Source of the DNA: CAVQBC01 sp963848415
GTDB lineage: Bacteria > Actinomycetota > Thermoleophilia > Solirubrobacterales > Solirubrobacteraceae
Reading direction: 5' to 3'
Assembly: GCA_963848415.1 (NCBI GenBank)
Contig: CAWKDN010000001.1
Location: forward strand, 558,001-622,000
Length of the DNA: 64,000 nt
The first letter of the stretch is position 1. The number at the start of each line of letters is the position of its first letter. Below are positions 43,628-53,142 of the stretch, piece by piece. The translations under genes and the position numbers were made by a program. A model generated the notes under the pieces. The model was not told where the DNA came from and searched no databases. It was given only the letters and a program-made list of their open reading frames with translations.

Positions 43628-45142
43628 CTACCGCTCGGTGGCCAGCGGCTCGCGCATGGCGCGCGTCGAGGGCGCGCGCTTGTAAGGGTGCTCGTCGGAG
43701 GTGTCCTCTTCGTGGTAGACCGACTCGGCGTTGACCGCCCAGATGTCGTGGCCCGCCCCGGTGAGGATGTTGTCCACCGCGCGGATCGCGGTGAGCATGG
43801 AGTGGTCGGAGTTGTTGTAGCGATGCAGCCCGTTGCGGCCGACCTGCTGGAGGTTCTCGATCCCGCCCAGCCAGCCGCGGATCGACTCCACGCGCTCGGC
43901 GTAGTCGGCGTCGTACATCGGATAGGCGAGCGGCACGCGCGTGACGAAGCCGCGCTCGACCTTCTCGCGGGCGACGAGGCCGAGCTGGGCGAGCTCGTCC
44001 TTGGCGAGTTCGACGAGCGCGTCGTCGTCCATCTCCCACAGGTCGTCGCCGGAGAAGCAGAAGTACTCGAGGCCGACGCAGGCCTTGCTGTCGTCCGGGA
44101 CCATCCACGGGCTCCAGGAGCGGTAGTTCTGGATGCGCCCGACGCGGACCTCGGGATCGTGGATGTAGATCCAGTTGTCCGGGAAGAGGTCCTCGCCGTC
44201 GATGACCAGCGCGACGGTCAGGAAGTCGCGGTAGCGCAGCCCGCGCGCGGCGCCCTGGACGACGCCGTCGGCGGCGGCGCCCGCCAGCCCGACGGTCGCG
44301 CGCAGCGGCAGCGAGGAGATCACGTGGCCGGGCTCGAGGCGCTCGCCACCGGCCTCCAGCGCCTCGATGCGCCCGTCGCGCACCTCGAGTCGCTCGACCG
44401 GGGCGTTGAGGCGGACCTCGCCGCCGTTGGCGATGATCTCGTCGGCCATCGTCTCCCACATCTGGCCCGGCCCGAAGCGCGGATAGTGGAACTCGGTGAT
44501 CAGCGACTTGACCTTGTTGCCCTTGTTGCCGAAGAAGGCGGCCTTGGCGGCCGAGAAGAACGACAGGCCCTTGATCCGCTGGGCGGCCCACTCGGCGCGC
44601 AGCTCGGTGGTGGGGACGCCCCAGACCTTCTCGGTGTAGGTCTTGAAGAAGTGGCGGTACAGGCGCTTGCCGAAGCGGTTGGACACCCACTGCTCGAAGT
44701 TGTCCTCGCGGCCCTTGGGCTTGACGGTCGCCCACAGGTAGGAGAGCCCGGACAGCGCGAGCTCGAGCGGGCCGAGCTTCTTGACCACGTCCATGCCGTT
44801 GAGCGGGTAGTCGAGGAACTTGCCGTTCCAGTGGATGCGCGACATCCGCGGGCGCTTGAGGAACTCCTCGCGCATGACCTCATGCCAGAGGTCGTCGACC
44901 TCCTGGGACTTCGTGAAGAAGCGGTGGCCGCCGAGGTCGAAGCGGAAGCCGTCGCGCACCTCGGTCTTGGCCAGGCCGCCGACCTGGTCCTCGGCCTCGA
45001 GGACGATCACGGGGCGCCCCTGCTGTGCGAGCAGGTAGCCGGCGGTCAGGCCGGCGGGACCGCCGCCGAGCACGACGACCGGGCGATGCGGGGAGCGAGT
45101 GAGGTCGTCGTGCCGGGGAACCTCGAAGTCAACGGTGGACAT
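43628..45142 (-). CDS. FAD-dependent oxidoreductase, UDP-galactopyranose mutase/protoporphyrinogen oxidase-like
   Basis: A 504-residue flavoprotein. The dinucleotide-binding motif VVVLGGGPAGLTAGYLL and EAEDQVGGLAKTEVRDG are followed by FDLGGHRFFTKSQEVDDL and RMSRIHWNGKFLDYPL, a signature of the UGM-like subgroup. The C-terminal FAD motif is VGRNGLHRYNNSDHSMLTAI. Such proteins often sit in surface-polysaccharide loci and may rearrange or oxidise sugar nucleotides or act on polyprenoid substrates. No dTDP- or UDP-sugar genes are adjacent. The ATG at 45142 diverges from the OmpR-type regulator gene. Confidence 0.87.
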   Translation of the reverse strand: MSTVDFEVPRHDDLTRSPHRPVVVLGGGPAGLTAGYLLAQQGRPVIVLEAEDQVGGLAKTEVRDGFRFDLGGHRFFTKSQEVDDLWHEVMREEFLKRPRMSRIHWNGKFLDYPLNGMDVVKKLGPLELALSGLSYLWATVKPKGREDNFEQWVSNRFGKRLYRHFFKTYTEKVWGVPTTELRAEWAAQRIKGLSFFSAAKAAFFGNKGNKVKSLITEFHYPRFGPGQMWETMADEIIANGGEVRLNAPVERLEVRDGRIEALEAGGERLEPGHVISSLPLRATVGLAGAAADGVVQGAARGLRYRDFLTVALVIDGEDLFPDNWIYIHDPEVRVGRIQNYRSWSPWMVPDDSKACVGLEYFCFSGDDLWEMDDDALVELAKDELAQLGLVAREKVERGFVTRVPLAYPMYDADYAERVESIRGWLGGIENLQQVGRNGLHRYNNSDHSMLTAIRAVDNILTGAGHDIWAVNAESVYHEEDTSDEHPYKRAPSTRAMREPLATER

Positions 45143-45204
45143 GCGTGCAGAATTGCCCCTCGACCGGCGAAATCGTGCCGGTCGCCAACGGCCCCTAACA
45201 GCCC

Positions 45205-45232
45205 TTAACCGAGCCTGGCGCGCCGGTACCCT
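45205..45232 (+). promoter_or_regulatory. Putative promoter of the OmpR-type regulator gene with a direct repeat
   Basis: TTAACC (45205-45210) and TACCCT (45227-45232) are 16 bases apart; the GTG start lies eight bases downstream, so the message would be nearly leaderless. CCTAACAG and CCTTAACC around 45194-45210 form a direct repeat that could be an OmpR-type binding site for autoregulation. Confidence 0.4.
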
Positions 45233-45240
45233 GATCGGTC

Positions 45241-45939
45241 GTGCAGACCGTCACGGCGCTGGACATCCTGCTCGTCGACGACGATCGCCCGTTGCGCGAG
45301 ATGCTCACGCGGTCCTTCGAGCGCGAGGGCCATCGGGTGATCGCCGTCGCCGACGGCGAGACGGCGCTCGCCGCCACCGCCGACCGCCCGTTCGACGTCG
45401 TGCTGCTCGACGTCGCGCTCGGGGCCGGCCCGAGCGGGCACGACGTGGCCCGCATCATCCGCGGCCGCCGCGACGTCGTGCCGATCATCATGCTCACCGC
45501 GCTGGACTCCGAGGCCGACGCCGTCCAGGGCCTCGAGGCGGGCGCCGACGACTACGTGACCAAGCCGTTCGGGCTGGCCGAGCTGCGCAGCCGCATCCGG
45601 GCCGTGCTGCGCCGCGCCCACGGCCGCGTGGTGGAGGGCAGCCTGCGCGTCGGGCCGGTGACGCTCGACCGCGAGCTGCGCCGCGTGGCCGTCAACGGCG
45701 AGCCCGTGCGCCTGACCTTCTCCGAGTTCGAGCTGCTGGCCTGCCTGATGGGGCGCGCGGGCTACGCGTTCAACCGCCAGGAGCTGCTGCGCACGATCTG
45801 GGGCGACAGCGCCTACCGCGACCCGCGGGCGATCGACGTCCACATCCGCCACCTGCGCGAGAAGCTCGAGGAGCGCCCCGAGACGCCGAGCCTGATCCTC
45901 ACCGTCCCGGGGACCGGCTACCGCTTCCGCGAGTCATGA
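45241..45939 (+). CDS. OmpR/PhoB-family response regulator
   Basis: A 232-residue regulator. The receiver has LDILLVDDDRPLREML, Asp in FDVVLLDVALG, IIMLTALD and the Lys switch in DYVTKPFGLAEL. The winged helix at residues 130-230 ends in RAIDVHIRHLREKLEE and VPGTGYRF. Its stop overlaps the ATG of the sensor kinase (ATGA), marking a cognate pair. Some actinobacterial MprA/TcrA regulators have the same layout. The stimulus is unknown. Confidence 0.95.
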   Translation: MQTVTALDILLVDDDRPLREMLTRSFEREGHRVIAVADGETALAATADRPFDVVLLDVALGAGPSGHDVARIIRGRRDVVPIIMLTALDSEADAVQGLEAGADDYVTKPFGLAELRSRIRAVLRRAHGRVVEGSLRVGPVTLDRELRRVAVNGEPVRLTFSEFELLACLMGRAGYAFNRQELLRTIWGDSAYRDPRAIDVHIRHLREKLEERPETPSLILTVPGTGYRFRES

Positions 45940-47414
45940 GGCGGATGGTCGCCGGCCTGCGGGGGCGGCTGCTCCTGGCCCTGGTGGCCACGAGCCTGAT
46001 CACCCTCGGCGCCGGGCTGACGGTCATCCTCGGCCCCCTGCAGACGCGCCTGCGCGACCAGAGCGCCGACAACCTCGAGGCGGCCGTGCTCGCCGCCCGC
46101 CCGCGCTTCGAGCGGGCGCTGCAGCGCGAGAGCGAGGACGCGCGGCGGCGCGCTGCGGCCGACGCCGCCTTCGAGCTCCAGGATCAGACCGACGCCCGCG
46201 TGCTGGTCGGCGAGGACGTGATCGTCACCGGCGGGGTCGAGCCCGCCACCTACCTCTACGACACCCAGAGCGCCGCGCCCGGCCAGGCGACGGTCCTGCT
46301 GACCCTGCGCGCCCAGCGCCTGCGCGAGACGGTGATCGACGTCGACGGCGACGACCTGCGGGTCGTCGTCCCGCTGTTCGGCCGCCGCGACGGGGTGCTG
46401 GTCGCCGAGCGCCGCCTGACCGAGGTGACCAACGCGGCGGGCGAGGTCCGCAACGCCTTCCTGGCCGCCTCGCTCGTCGGCCTCGGCGTGGCGATCGCCC
46501 TGGCCGTCGCGCTCTCGGGCACGCTGCTGCGCCGGCTGGACCGCCTGCGGCGGGTCGCGCTGCGCATCACCGACGAGGGGCCAGACGCCCCCGCCCCGCG
46601 CGACAGCGGCCGCGACGAGGTGGGCGACCTCGCCCGCGCGCTGGCGCTCATGCAGGAGGGCCTGCGCCGCCAGGAGGCCGCCCGGCGGGCCTTCGTGGCG
46701 ACCGCCTCGCACGAGCTGCGCACGCCGCTGACGATGCTGCTGGGCACCGTCGAGCTGCTCGAGGAAGACTTGCGCGACGGGCGCCTGGACGAGGCCGACG
46801 CACAGCGCCACGTCGCCAGCGCGCGGCGCGAGCTGCTGCGGATGTCGGCGCTCGCGGGCGAGCTGCTCGACCTCAGCCGGCTCGACGCCGCGGTGCAGCT
46901 GCGCTCCGAGCCGGTCGAGCTGGGCGAGCTCGCGCGGGCGGTCGCGGCCGAGTTCGAGCTGCGCGCGCAGGAGCGCCGGCTGACGCTCGAGGTCGTCCCG
47001 CCCGCGGGACCGTGCTGGGCGCGCGGGGACCCCGACGCGGTCGCCCGCGTCGTGCGCATCCTGCTCGACAACGCCCTGCGCTACGGCCCGGCGGGCGAGC
47101 CGGTCCGGATCGCGGCCGGCAACCGCGGCGGCCAGGCGGTCGTCGAGGTCGCCGACCGCGGCCCGGGGGTGCCGCCGGAGGAGCGCGAGGAGATCTTCGA
47201 GCGCTTCCACCGCGGCCGGACCGCGACCGCGGAGAGCGGCTTCGGCCTCGGCCTCGCGATCGGCCGCGAGCTGGCCCAGCGCATGGGCGGCACGCTCGAG
47301 CTGGGCTCCGAGGGCCCCGGTGCGCGCTTCTGGCTCGCCCTGCCGCCGGCGCCGGACCGCGACGGCACGCCCGCGCCGGCCCCCGCGCGCGGCGCCGTCA
47401 GGGTCGGGCCTTGA
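45936..47414 (+). CDS. Two-component sensor histidine kinase (HisKA)
   Basis: A 492-residue kinase. TM1 at residues 10-32 and TM2 at about 170-192 (AFLAASLVGLGVAIALAVAL) frame a 135-residue extracytoplasmic sensor with no recognised family. HAMP follows (LLRRLDRLRRVALRI). His is in FVATASHELRTPLTML; the ATPase has the N box ILLDNALRYGP and G boxes VADRGPGVPPEE and SGFGLGLAIGRELA. All catalytic residues are intact. It is translationally coupled to the regulator; its tail overlaps the convergent glycosyltransferase gene by 17 bases. Confidence 0.95.
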   Translation: MRRMVAGLRGRLLLALVATSLITLGAGLTVILGPLQTRLRDQSADNLEAAVLAARPRFERALQRESEDARRRAAADAAFELQDQTDARVLVGEDVIVTGGVEPATYLYDTQSAAPGQATVLLTLRAQRLRETVIDVDGDDLRVVVPLFGRRDGVLVAERRLTEVTNAAGEVRNAFLAASLVGLGVAIALAVALSGTLLRRLDRLRRVALRITDEGPDAPAPRDSGRDEVGDLARALALMQEGLRRQEAARRAFVATASHELRTPLTMLLGTVELLEEDLRDGRLDEADAQRHVASARRELLRMSALAGELLDLSRLDAAVQLRSEPVELGELARAVAAEFELRAQERRLTLEVVPPAGPCWARGDPDAVARVVRILLDNALRYGPAGEPVRIAAGNRGGQAVVEVADRGPGVPPEEREEIFERFHRGRTATAESGFGLGLAIGRELAQRMGGTLELGSEGPGARFWLALPPAPDRDGTPAPAPARGAVRVGP

Positions 47415-48993
47415 CGTAGACCGTCGCGTTGAGCTGGTGTCCGGAGCGGCGGTCGATGAACGGCGGGTAGATCGAGACGACCTGGAAGCGCGGGTCGTTG
47501 CCCAGCGCCTGCGTCCACTCCTTCGAGCGCACGCGGATCAGCTTGGTCCACGGCGCGCTCCAGCGCCGGTAGCTGGTGATCGTCGGCTGGATGAGCACGA
47601 GCCGGCGCCCGACCTGAAGGGAGTTCAGCTGCGGTTCGAGGTCCTGCTCGACCGAGGTCGCCTCCAGGCGCTCGACGCCGTCGCGCCAGTCGGTCACGCC
47701 GACGTCGGTCACCGTCCCCCACAGCGTCGCGTAGCGCAGGCCGGAGGGCAGGTAGTGGTCGAGCACCGGGATCTGCTCCGGCTGGGTGGAGATCACCAGG
47801 TCGCCGGGCGCGAGGCTCGGGGCCACGCCCTCGGCGACCGCGCGCACGTTGCTCTTCTGGCTCGCCGCGCCGTCCACCGCCCACAGGGCGGCGGCGAGCG
47901 CCAGCCCCACCAGGCCGAGGCGCCCGGCGGCCCCGAGCCCCGCGCCGGCGACGAGCAGCAGCGGGCCGAGCCCGATCGCCAGGTAGCGGTTCGCCCATGC
48001 CGGTGAGAGCTGCGACATCGTCCAGGCCACGACGATCGTGCCGAAGGAGAGCAGCAGCAGCGCCAGCACCGCCCGCCCCTGCGGCGTGAGACCGCGCAGT
48101 CCGCCGCCGGCGCTCAACAGGCGCGCGAGCCCCGTGCCGGCGGCCAGCAGCAGCACCACCTGGCCGGTCCCGCCGAGCAGCCGCCGCGGGGCCGCGCCGA
48201 GCTGCAGGAGCTCGGGCGCCAGCGCCCACGGGGCCCCGGTGTGCTGGGCCTGGTAGAGCGTCGAGGGCAGCCACGGCAGGTAGAGCACGGCGACCGCGCC
48301 GAACACGAAGAGGCCGCGGCGCGCGAGCGCGCGCCGGGCGTCGCCGGCGGGGCTCAGCGCCACCATCAGCAACCACGCCAGGCCGCACGCGACGCCGAAG
48401 AAGAGCGACCAGTTGTGGGTGTAGAGCATGGTCGCGAGGGTCAGGGCGAAGGCCGCCGCCCACCCGCGTGTCGTGCGCTCCGGACCGGTCGTCACGAACG
48501 CGCGCACGAAGCAGCCGCCGGCCACGATCCCGAGCAGGATCACGAGGCTGTACATCCGCGTCTCCTGCGCGTAGTGCGTCAGGAAGGAGTTGACCGCCGC
48601 CAGCACCGCCGCCATCCAGGCGGCGCGGGCGCCGAAGGGGCCGCGCGCTGCCCACCAGGCGACGGGGATCGCGAGCAGCGCGAAGAGCAGCGACAGGCCG
48701 TGCGTCGCCTCCTCTGAGCTTCCGGCGACGGCGATCCACAGGTTCAGCAGCAGGTAGTAGACCGGCGGCGAGCCGTCCAGGCGCAGCGCGTCGAAGACGT
48801 CGAAGAACGGCCGGTCGGCGATGCCGACCGAGATCCCCTCGTCGATCCAGTAGCCCGTGCCGAACTCCTCCAGGCGCAGCCACGCGGAGACCGCGACCAG
48901 GAGCACCAGACCGAGCGGCACCACCACCCGCACGGGGATCTGCACCGCCGCGACCCGCTTCTCCCACGCCGGACGCCGGGCATAGGTGGCCAT
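47398..48993 (-). CDS. GT-C fold glycosyltransferase (family 39/ArnT-like) membrane protein
   Basis: A 531-residue protein with about 11-12 membrane helices. Loop 1 carries the acidic TGYWIDEGISVGIADRPFFD, and THYAQETRMYSLV in the next loop is the second typical patch of polyprenyl-phosphate-dependent mannosyl- or arabinosyltransferases. A soluble C-terminal domain of about 150 residues ends the chain. It should move a sugar from a lipid carrier to a protein or glycan outside the membrane. It is the last gene of a three-gene cluster with the next two entries. Confidence 0.87.
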   Translation of the reverse strand: MATYARRPAWEKRVAAVQIPVRVVVPLGLVLLVAVSAWLRLEEFGTGYWIDEGISVGIADRPFFDVFDALRLDGSPPVYYLLLNLWIAVAGSSEEATHGLSLLFALLAIPVAWWAARGPFGARAAWMAAVLAAVNSFLTHYAQETRMYSLVILLGIVAGGCFVRAFVTTGPERTTRGWAAAFALTLATMLYTHNWSLFFGVACGLAWLLMVALSPAGDARRALARRGLFVFGAVAVLYLPWLPSTLYQAQHTGAPWALAPELLQLGAAPRRLLGGTGQVVLLLAAGTGLARLLSAGGGLRGLTPQGRAVLALLLLSFGTIVVAWTMSQLSPAWANRYLAIGLGPLLLVAGAGLGAAGRLGLVGLALAAALWAVDGAASQKSNVRAVAEGVAPSLAPGDLVISTQPEQIPVLDHYLPSGLRYATLWGTVTDVGVTDWRDGVERLEATSVEQDLEPQLNSLQVGRRLVLIQPTITSYRRWSAPWTKLIRVRSKEWTQALGNDPRFQVVSIYPPFIDRRSGHQLNATVYVKARP

Positions 48994-49026
48994 GGTCGAG
49001 AGGGTAGAGCGACGCGCGGGCGCGAC

Positions 49027-50451
49027 TCAGGCGCAGCGCTGGCGCACGACCCACTTCGCGCTCTGGCCGCGCAGCGGGAAGCGCCCGTCGCTCTCGAGCG
49101 AGTGATGGCGGGGGGCGAAGATGGTCCCGGGCGGGCGCACGCCGGGCGGGATCTCGATCTCAGAGCCGTGCAGGTGGAGGTAGTAGGCGAGTCCCGGCAC
49201 CTGGAAGTCGCCGGTGAACACGCCGCCGCAAGCGACGACCCGCTCGCGGCCGCCGGCGTAGCGCTCGATGACCCCGGGCAGCTGACCGTAGAAGTCGGCC
49301 TCCTGGCGCACCCGCACCCAGCTCTCCTCCAGCGCGAGCAGGTCCGAGACGGCGAACGGCGCCCAGGCGACGGCGATGGCCGCGGCGGTCGCGGCGGCGC
49401 CGCGCCCGCCCCAGCGCGCTCCGGCGGCCCGCACCAGGCCCACCCACCCGAGCCCGGCCAGCACGCACACCAGCGCCGCCGGCAGGGCGACGTAGCGCAG
49501 GTTGCCGGCGAAGCCGCCCTGGGTCATCGCCGCGACGCCGATCATCAGCACGACCGCGACCGCTCCGAGCGCCAGCGCGACGCGGCTCTCCAGGCGCTCG
49601 CGCGAGCGCCACGCCAGCACCAGCGCCACCACCGCGCCGACGAGCACGGGCGCGGCCAGCACGGTGCTCGAGCGCACGAAGACCTCGACGAACGGCACGG
49701 CGGCGAAGGCGGCCGAGTCGGGATTGGGGTTGCGCGCGCGCTCGGCCGCCCGCAGGAAGTTGCCCGAGCCGAACCACTCGGGGACGAACCACAGCACGCC
49801 GCAGGCGGCGAACCCCGCACCGACCAGCCAGCGGCGGCGCGGCTCGACGTAGGCCAGCCACAGGCCGTAGAGCCCGAGGAACGGCCACACCTCCGGCCGC
49901 AGCAGCGCCGCGCCGACGCCCAGCGCGAAGGCGTCGGTGCGGCGGCCGTCCAGGTGGCGCTCGACGGCCCACAGGCACAGCGCCACGAGCAGCCCTTCGC
50001 TGTTGCCGCGCCCGAAGTTGCGGATGAACTGGTCGGCCACCAGGAGCGAGACGGCGGCGATCACGCCGGCCCAGCGGCCGCCCAGGCGCGAGCCGAGCCG
50101 GTAGGTCATGGCGATGGCGAGCAGGCCGCCGGTCCGCGCGACGATCAGCCACAGGTTGGGCGCGAGCATGTCGCCGAACAGCGCGAACGTCGCCGTGAAG
50201 AGCACCGGCAGCGGCTTCCAGGACGGCCCGTCGACCGTGTTGAGGTCGAGCTCGGTGATCTCGCGCCCCCAGATGATCCACGCCCACGGGTCGTAGGTCG
50301 GCTCGGAGGGCAGCAGCAGCGAGAGCACGGCCAGCCCGACGCAGCCGGCCAGCAGCAGGCGCCAAGGGCGCGCAGACGCGGGCGCGGCGATGCGGGGCTG
50401 CGGATCGCCCGCGACGTCGGGCGCGGCGACGGGAACGCCCGTCGCGGTCAT
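49027..50451 (-). CDS. Multi-pass membrane protein, probable GT-C glycosyltransferase
   Basis: A 474-residue protein with about 11 helices. Near the start YDPWAWIIWGREITELDLN gives the acidic loop-1 patch of GT-C enzymes, and FGRGNSEGLLVALCLWAVE and ALLRPEVWPFLGLY follow. A C-terminal soluble piece contains VVACGGVFTGDFQVPGLAYY. The ATG at 50451 overlaps the stop of the upstream zinc-knuckle gene (ATGA); the next glycosyltransferase gene begins 33 bases downstream. Donor and acceptor are unknown. Confidence 0.8.
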   Translation of the reverse strand: MTATGVPVAAPDVAGDPQPRIAAPASARPWRLLLAGCVGLAVLSLLLPSEPTYDPWAWIIWGREITELDLNTVDGPSWKPLPVLFTATFALFGDMLAPNLWLIVARTGGLLAIAMTYRLGSRLGGRWAGVIAAVSLLVADQFIRNFGRGNSEGLLVALCLWAVERHLDGRRTDAFALGVGAALLRPEVWPFLGLYGLWLAYVEPRRRWLVGAGFAACGVLWFVPEWFGSGNFLRAAERARNPNPDSAAFAAVPFVEVFVRSSTVLAAPVLVGAVVALVLAWRSRERLESRVALALGAVAVVLMIGVAAMTQGGFAGNLRYVALPAALVCVLAGLGWVGLVRAAGARWGGRGAAATAAAIAVAWAPFAVSDLLALEESWVRVRQEADFYGQLPGVIERYAGGRERVVACGGVFTGDFQVPGLAYYLHLHGSEIEIPPGVRPPGTIFAPRHHSLESDGRFPLRGQSAKWVVRQRCA

Positions 50452-51359
50452 CGCAGGCCGAGGGCCGCCTGTACGGCCGCGGGGGGCTCCGGCTCGGCCG
50501 GCTCGGCCGGCGCGCCCGCGCCCCACCCGGCGAGGCCACGATCCAGCGCGGCGATCGGCAGCTCGCACGCGCGCGCCAGCTCGGCGGCGCGGCGCTCGAG
50601 CAGCAGCGGGTCACCCGAGACCAGCAGCCGCTTGGCGGCCAGGGTGGTCGCGTCGTCGGTCCGGCCGAGGTGCAGCGCCCCGGCGGCGATCGGATAGACG
50701 CCCGCGGCGCTGAGGGTGACGAGCAGCTCGTAGCGCGGGCCGCGCGGGAAGCCGGGAAGGGCCAGGCGCTCGAAGGCGCGCCCGAAGCGCCGCTCGGGAT
50801 TCCAGCCGGGCTCACCCTCGAAGCCGGCCGCCTGCGAGCCGGCGCGCTCGGCCCAGCCGCGGTAGGCGACGGCCGTCCGCTGCAGCGGCTCGGGCAGGGC
50901 GGGCAGCTCCCCGCTCGCCCACGCCGGGCGCTCGCGCAGGATCTCCTGCTGGAGCCCGGGATCCTCCGGGCCGGCCAGGGCGAGCAGGAAGGCCAGCCAG
51001 GTGGCCTGCTCGCGATCGGGCTCGGCGGCGATCTCCGGATAGGGCCCGGGCGGCTGCAGACGGGCGGCCGCCGCGGCGAGCGCGGCGCCCAGCCGCTCGG
51101 CGTCGGCGCGGGCGCGCAGGCCGGGGACGAGCGGGTTGCGATAGCCGTCGTCGGAGGCGCGCGGCGCCATCCGGCGCGTGACCAGCGCGCTGCCGCCGCG
51201 CCCTCCCGCGCCGCGCCGCGCGGCGCCGGTCCGCGCGCGGCCGCCCGCCGCGGCCTGCCGGGTCCTCGGCGGCGAGGACGCGCGCCGCTCGGCCTCCTGC
51301 TCGCGCGAGCAGATGGGGCAGTTGGCGGTCATCCGGTTGTGGCGGCAGAACAGCGGCAT
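50448..51359 (-). CDS. Zinc-knuckle protein of unknown function
   Basis: A 303-residue protein with an N-terminal CxxC knuckle (CRHNRM then NCPICSRE), an Arg/Ala-rich low-complexity linker (residues 25-60), and a conserved-looking globular part: YRNPLVPGLRARADAERL, EPDREQATWLAFLLALAGP, RAGSQAAGFEGEPGWNPERR, FERLALPGFPR, AAKRLLVSGDPLLLERRAAE. I cannot name the family with confidence. The helical part with its Asp/Lys pattern faintly recalls HhH-type or thymine-modifying pyrophosphorylase families, but that is a weak impression. It is cotranslated with the glycosyltransferase gene downstream. Confidence 0.65.
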   Translation of the reverse strand: MPLFCRHNRMTANCPICSREQEAERRASSPPRTRQAAAGGRARTGAARRGAGGRGGSALVTRRMAPRASDDGYRNPLVPGLRARADAERLGAALAAAAARLQPPGPYPEIAAEPDREQATWLAFLLALAGPEDPGLQQEILRERPAWASGELPALPEPLQRTAVAYRGWAERAGSQAAGFEGEPGWNPERRFGRAFERLALPGFPRGPRYELLVTLSAAGVYPIAAGALHLGRTDDATTLAAKRLLVSGDPLLLERRAAELARACELPIAALDRGLAGWGAGAPAEPAEPEPPAAVQAALGLR

Positions 51360-51411
51360 CAGGGCGCGAGCGAGGGTAGATCATCCCCGGATTGAGGAGG
51401 GTTAGGAGCTG

Positions 51412-52701
51412 TCAACGGGGGTGGGCCAGCACCCGTGCGCCGTGGGCCGGCGTGAGCGTGATCGAGCGCCGCCGCGGCCGCTCGGACGCCGGCCGCTCGG
51501 GCGCGAGCACGACGCGGCCGACCACCGCCCGGAGCACCTCGCGCATCTCCATCGTCGCGAAGGCGGCGCCCAGGCAGCGCCGGATCCCGCCGCCGAACGG
51601 CACCCAGGCGAGGCTCGGCGGAGGCGGGTCGGCCAGCCAGCGCTCCGGCCGGAACGCCGTCGGGTCCGGGTAGGCGTCCGTGCGCCGGTGGGCGAGGTAG
51701 ACGCACACCGCGACGTGGACACCGGCGGGCAGCGTCCAGCCGGCCAGCCGGTAGGGCGCGGCCGACTTGCGCGTGACGATGGTCAGGACCGGGCGGACGC
51801 GCAGCACCTCCTTGACGACGGCGTCGGCGTAGGCGGGGTCGCCGTCGTCGTCGCGCAGCCGCCGCTGGGCGTCCGGGCTGCGGGCGAGCCGCTCGAGCCC
51901 CCAGGCCAGCGCGCCGGCGGTCGTCTCGTGGCCGGCGGCCAGCAGCGTCGCGAGCTGGTCGCGCAGCTCGGCGGGGCTCGGCGGGCTGCCGTCCTCGTGA
52001 CGCGCCGCCTTGAGCTCGGCGAGGATCGAGCCCCTAGCCGCCTCCCCCTCGATCAGCTCGTAGAGCAGCTCGTCCATCCGCCCGACGGCGCGGTTGAAGA
52101 CGGCCCACGGGCTGCGCGGGCCCAGCTCGCGGCGCACCAGCGTCATCGCCATCAGCCGCGGCAGCGAGGCGGCGATGTCCAGGGCGCCGCGGATGGCGTC
52201 GCGCGTGCGCGTGAGCTCGGGGCCCTGCTCGAGGCCGAAGACCACGCGCATGATGACCTCGAGCGTGAGCGCCTGCATCCGCGGCAGCGCGGCGAACGGC
52301 TCGCCGGCGGGCCAGCGCGCCACCTCCTCGGCCGCGAGCGCGGTCACGGTCTCGCGGTGGGCCGCCATCCGCGCTCCGTGGAACGGGGGCAGCATCAGCT
52401 TGCGCTGGCGCATGTGCTCGGCGCCGTCGAGCAGCAGGATGGAGCGCGCGCCGGCGAAGGGCTCGAGGATCTCCGAGGCCTCGCCCGCCCGCAGCACGCC
52501 GGGGTCGGCGGCGAAGACCTTGCGGATCTCGGCGGGGTCGGAGACGAAGACCATCGGCGCGTCGGCCCACGAGGTGCGCAGCGTGAACGGGTCGCCGTGG
52601 CGGGCCGCGCAGCGGCGCATCAGCGCCGTCGGGCGGACCACCCACTCGAGCGTCTGGAGGGCGACGGGCGCGCGCGGGCCGGGCGGGAGCACGACGGGCA
52701 T
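51412..52701 (-). CDS. Cytochrome P450
   Basis: A 429-residue soluble P450. The I-helix oxygen site is LLAAGHETTAGALAW, the ExxR motif is in KEVLRVRPVL, and the haem loop is VPFGGGIRRCLGAAFATMEM with the Cys ligand. The N-terminus has no membrane anchor. The pattern PTALMRRCAARHGDPFTLRT resembles bacterial CYP families near the CYP110/CYP51-like groups. Reductase partners are not adjacent; the flavin reductase at 17298 is only a guess. The start is ATG 52701. Substrate not predictable. Confidence 0.95.
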   Translation of the reverse strand: MPVVLPPGPRAPVALQTLEWVVRPTALMRRCAARHGDPFTLRTSWADAPMVFVSDPAEIRKVFAADPGVLRAGEASEILEPFAGARSILLLDGAEHMRQRKLMLPPFHGARMAAHRETVTALAAEEVARWPAGEPFAALPRMQALTLEVIMRVVFGLEQGPELTRTRDAIRGALDIAASLPRLMAMTLVRRELGPRSPWAVFNRAVGRMDELLYELIEGEAARGSILAELKAARHEDGSPPSPAELRDQLATLLAAGHETTAGALAWGLERLARSPDAQRRLRDDDGDPAYADAVVKEVLRVRPVLTIVTRKSAAPYRLAGWTLPAGVHVAVCVYLAHRRTDAYPDPTAFRPERWLADPPPPSLAWVPFGGGIRRCLGAAFATMEMREVLRAVVGRVVLAPERPASERPRRRSITLTPAHGARVLAHPR

Positions 52702-52712
52702 TCTCGCGCGGC

Positions 52713-53099
52713 TCAGCCAGAGTCGAGCGGACGGCGGCCCGGAAAGCCGGTCTCGATCGGATGCCAGTAGGCGACCTCGGGCTCGTCGACGAGCCAGCAG
52801 AGGTAGACCTCGTGGCCGTCGCGCAGCGCGGGGAAGTCGACCAGCCCGCGGTCGAGGTCGCGGACCACGACGTCCAGGCGCCCGAGCGCCTCGAAGCCGA
52901 GCACGAGCTCGAGCATCGCCGTGGCGTCCTCTCTTCCCGGCCAGCCGCCGCCGGTCGGCTCGGCGGCCTCCAGCAGCTCGGCGTAGCGGGGGGAGCCGGC
53001 GAGGTGGTCGCGGGCCGTGCGCAGCCGCTGCACCCGGCCGGCCACCCAGCCGCGCAGCGCGTTTGCCTGGGTGACGGTCCAGTGATGGTCGTGGAGCAT
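52713..53099 (-). CDS. DUF2203 family protein
   Basis: A 128-residue protein whose N-terminal helix (TVTQANALRGWVAGRVQRL) and C-terminal RDLDRGLVDFPALRDGHEVY, then LCWLVDEPEVAYWHPIETGF, match DUF2203, short proteins of unknown function found in many phyla. It is cytosolic. Its stop lies 12 bases before the start of the P450 gene in the same direction, so the two may be cotranscribed. Confidence 0.88.
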   Translation of the reverse strand: MLHDHHWTVTQANALRGWVAGRVQRLRTARDHLAGSPRYAELLEAAEPTGGGWPGREDATAMLELVLGFEALGRLDVVVRDLDRGLVDFPALRDGHEVYLCWLVDEPEVAYWHPIETGFPGRRPLDSG

Positions 53100-53142
53100 G
53101 CGGTCTCGCCGAACCCTACGACGGCGGGCGGGCGGGCGGATG

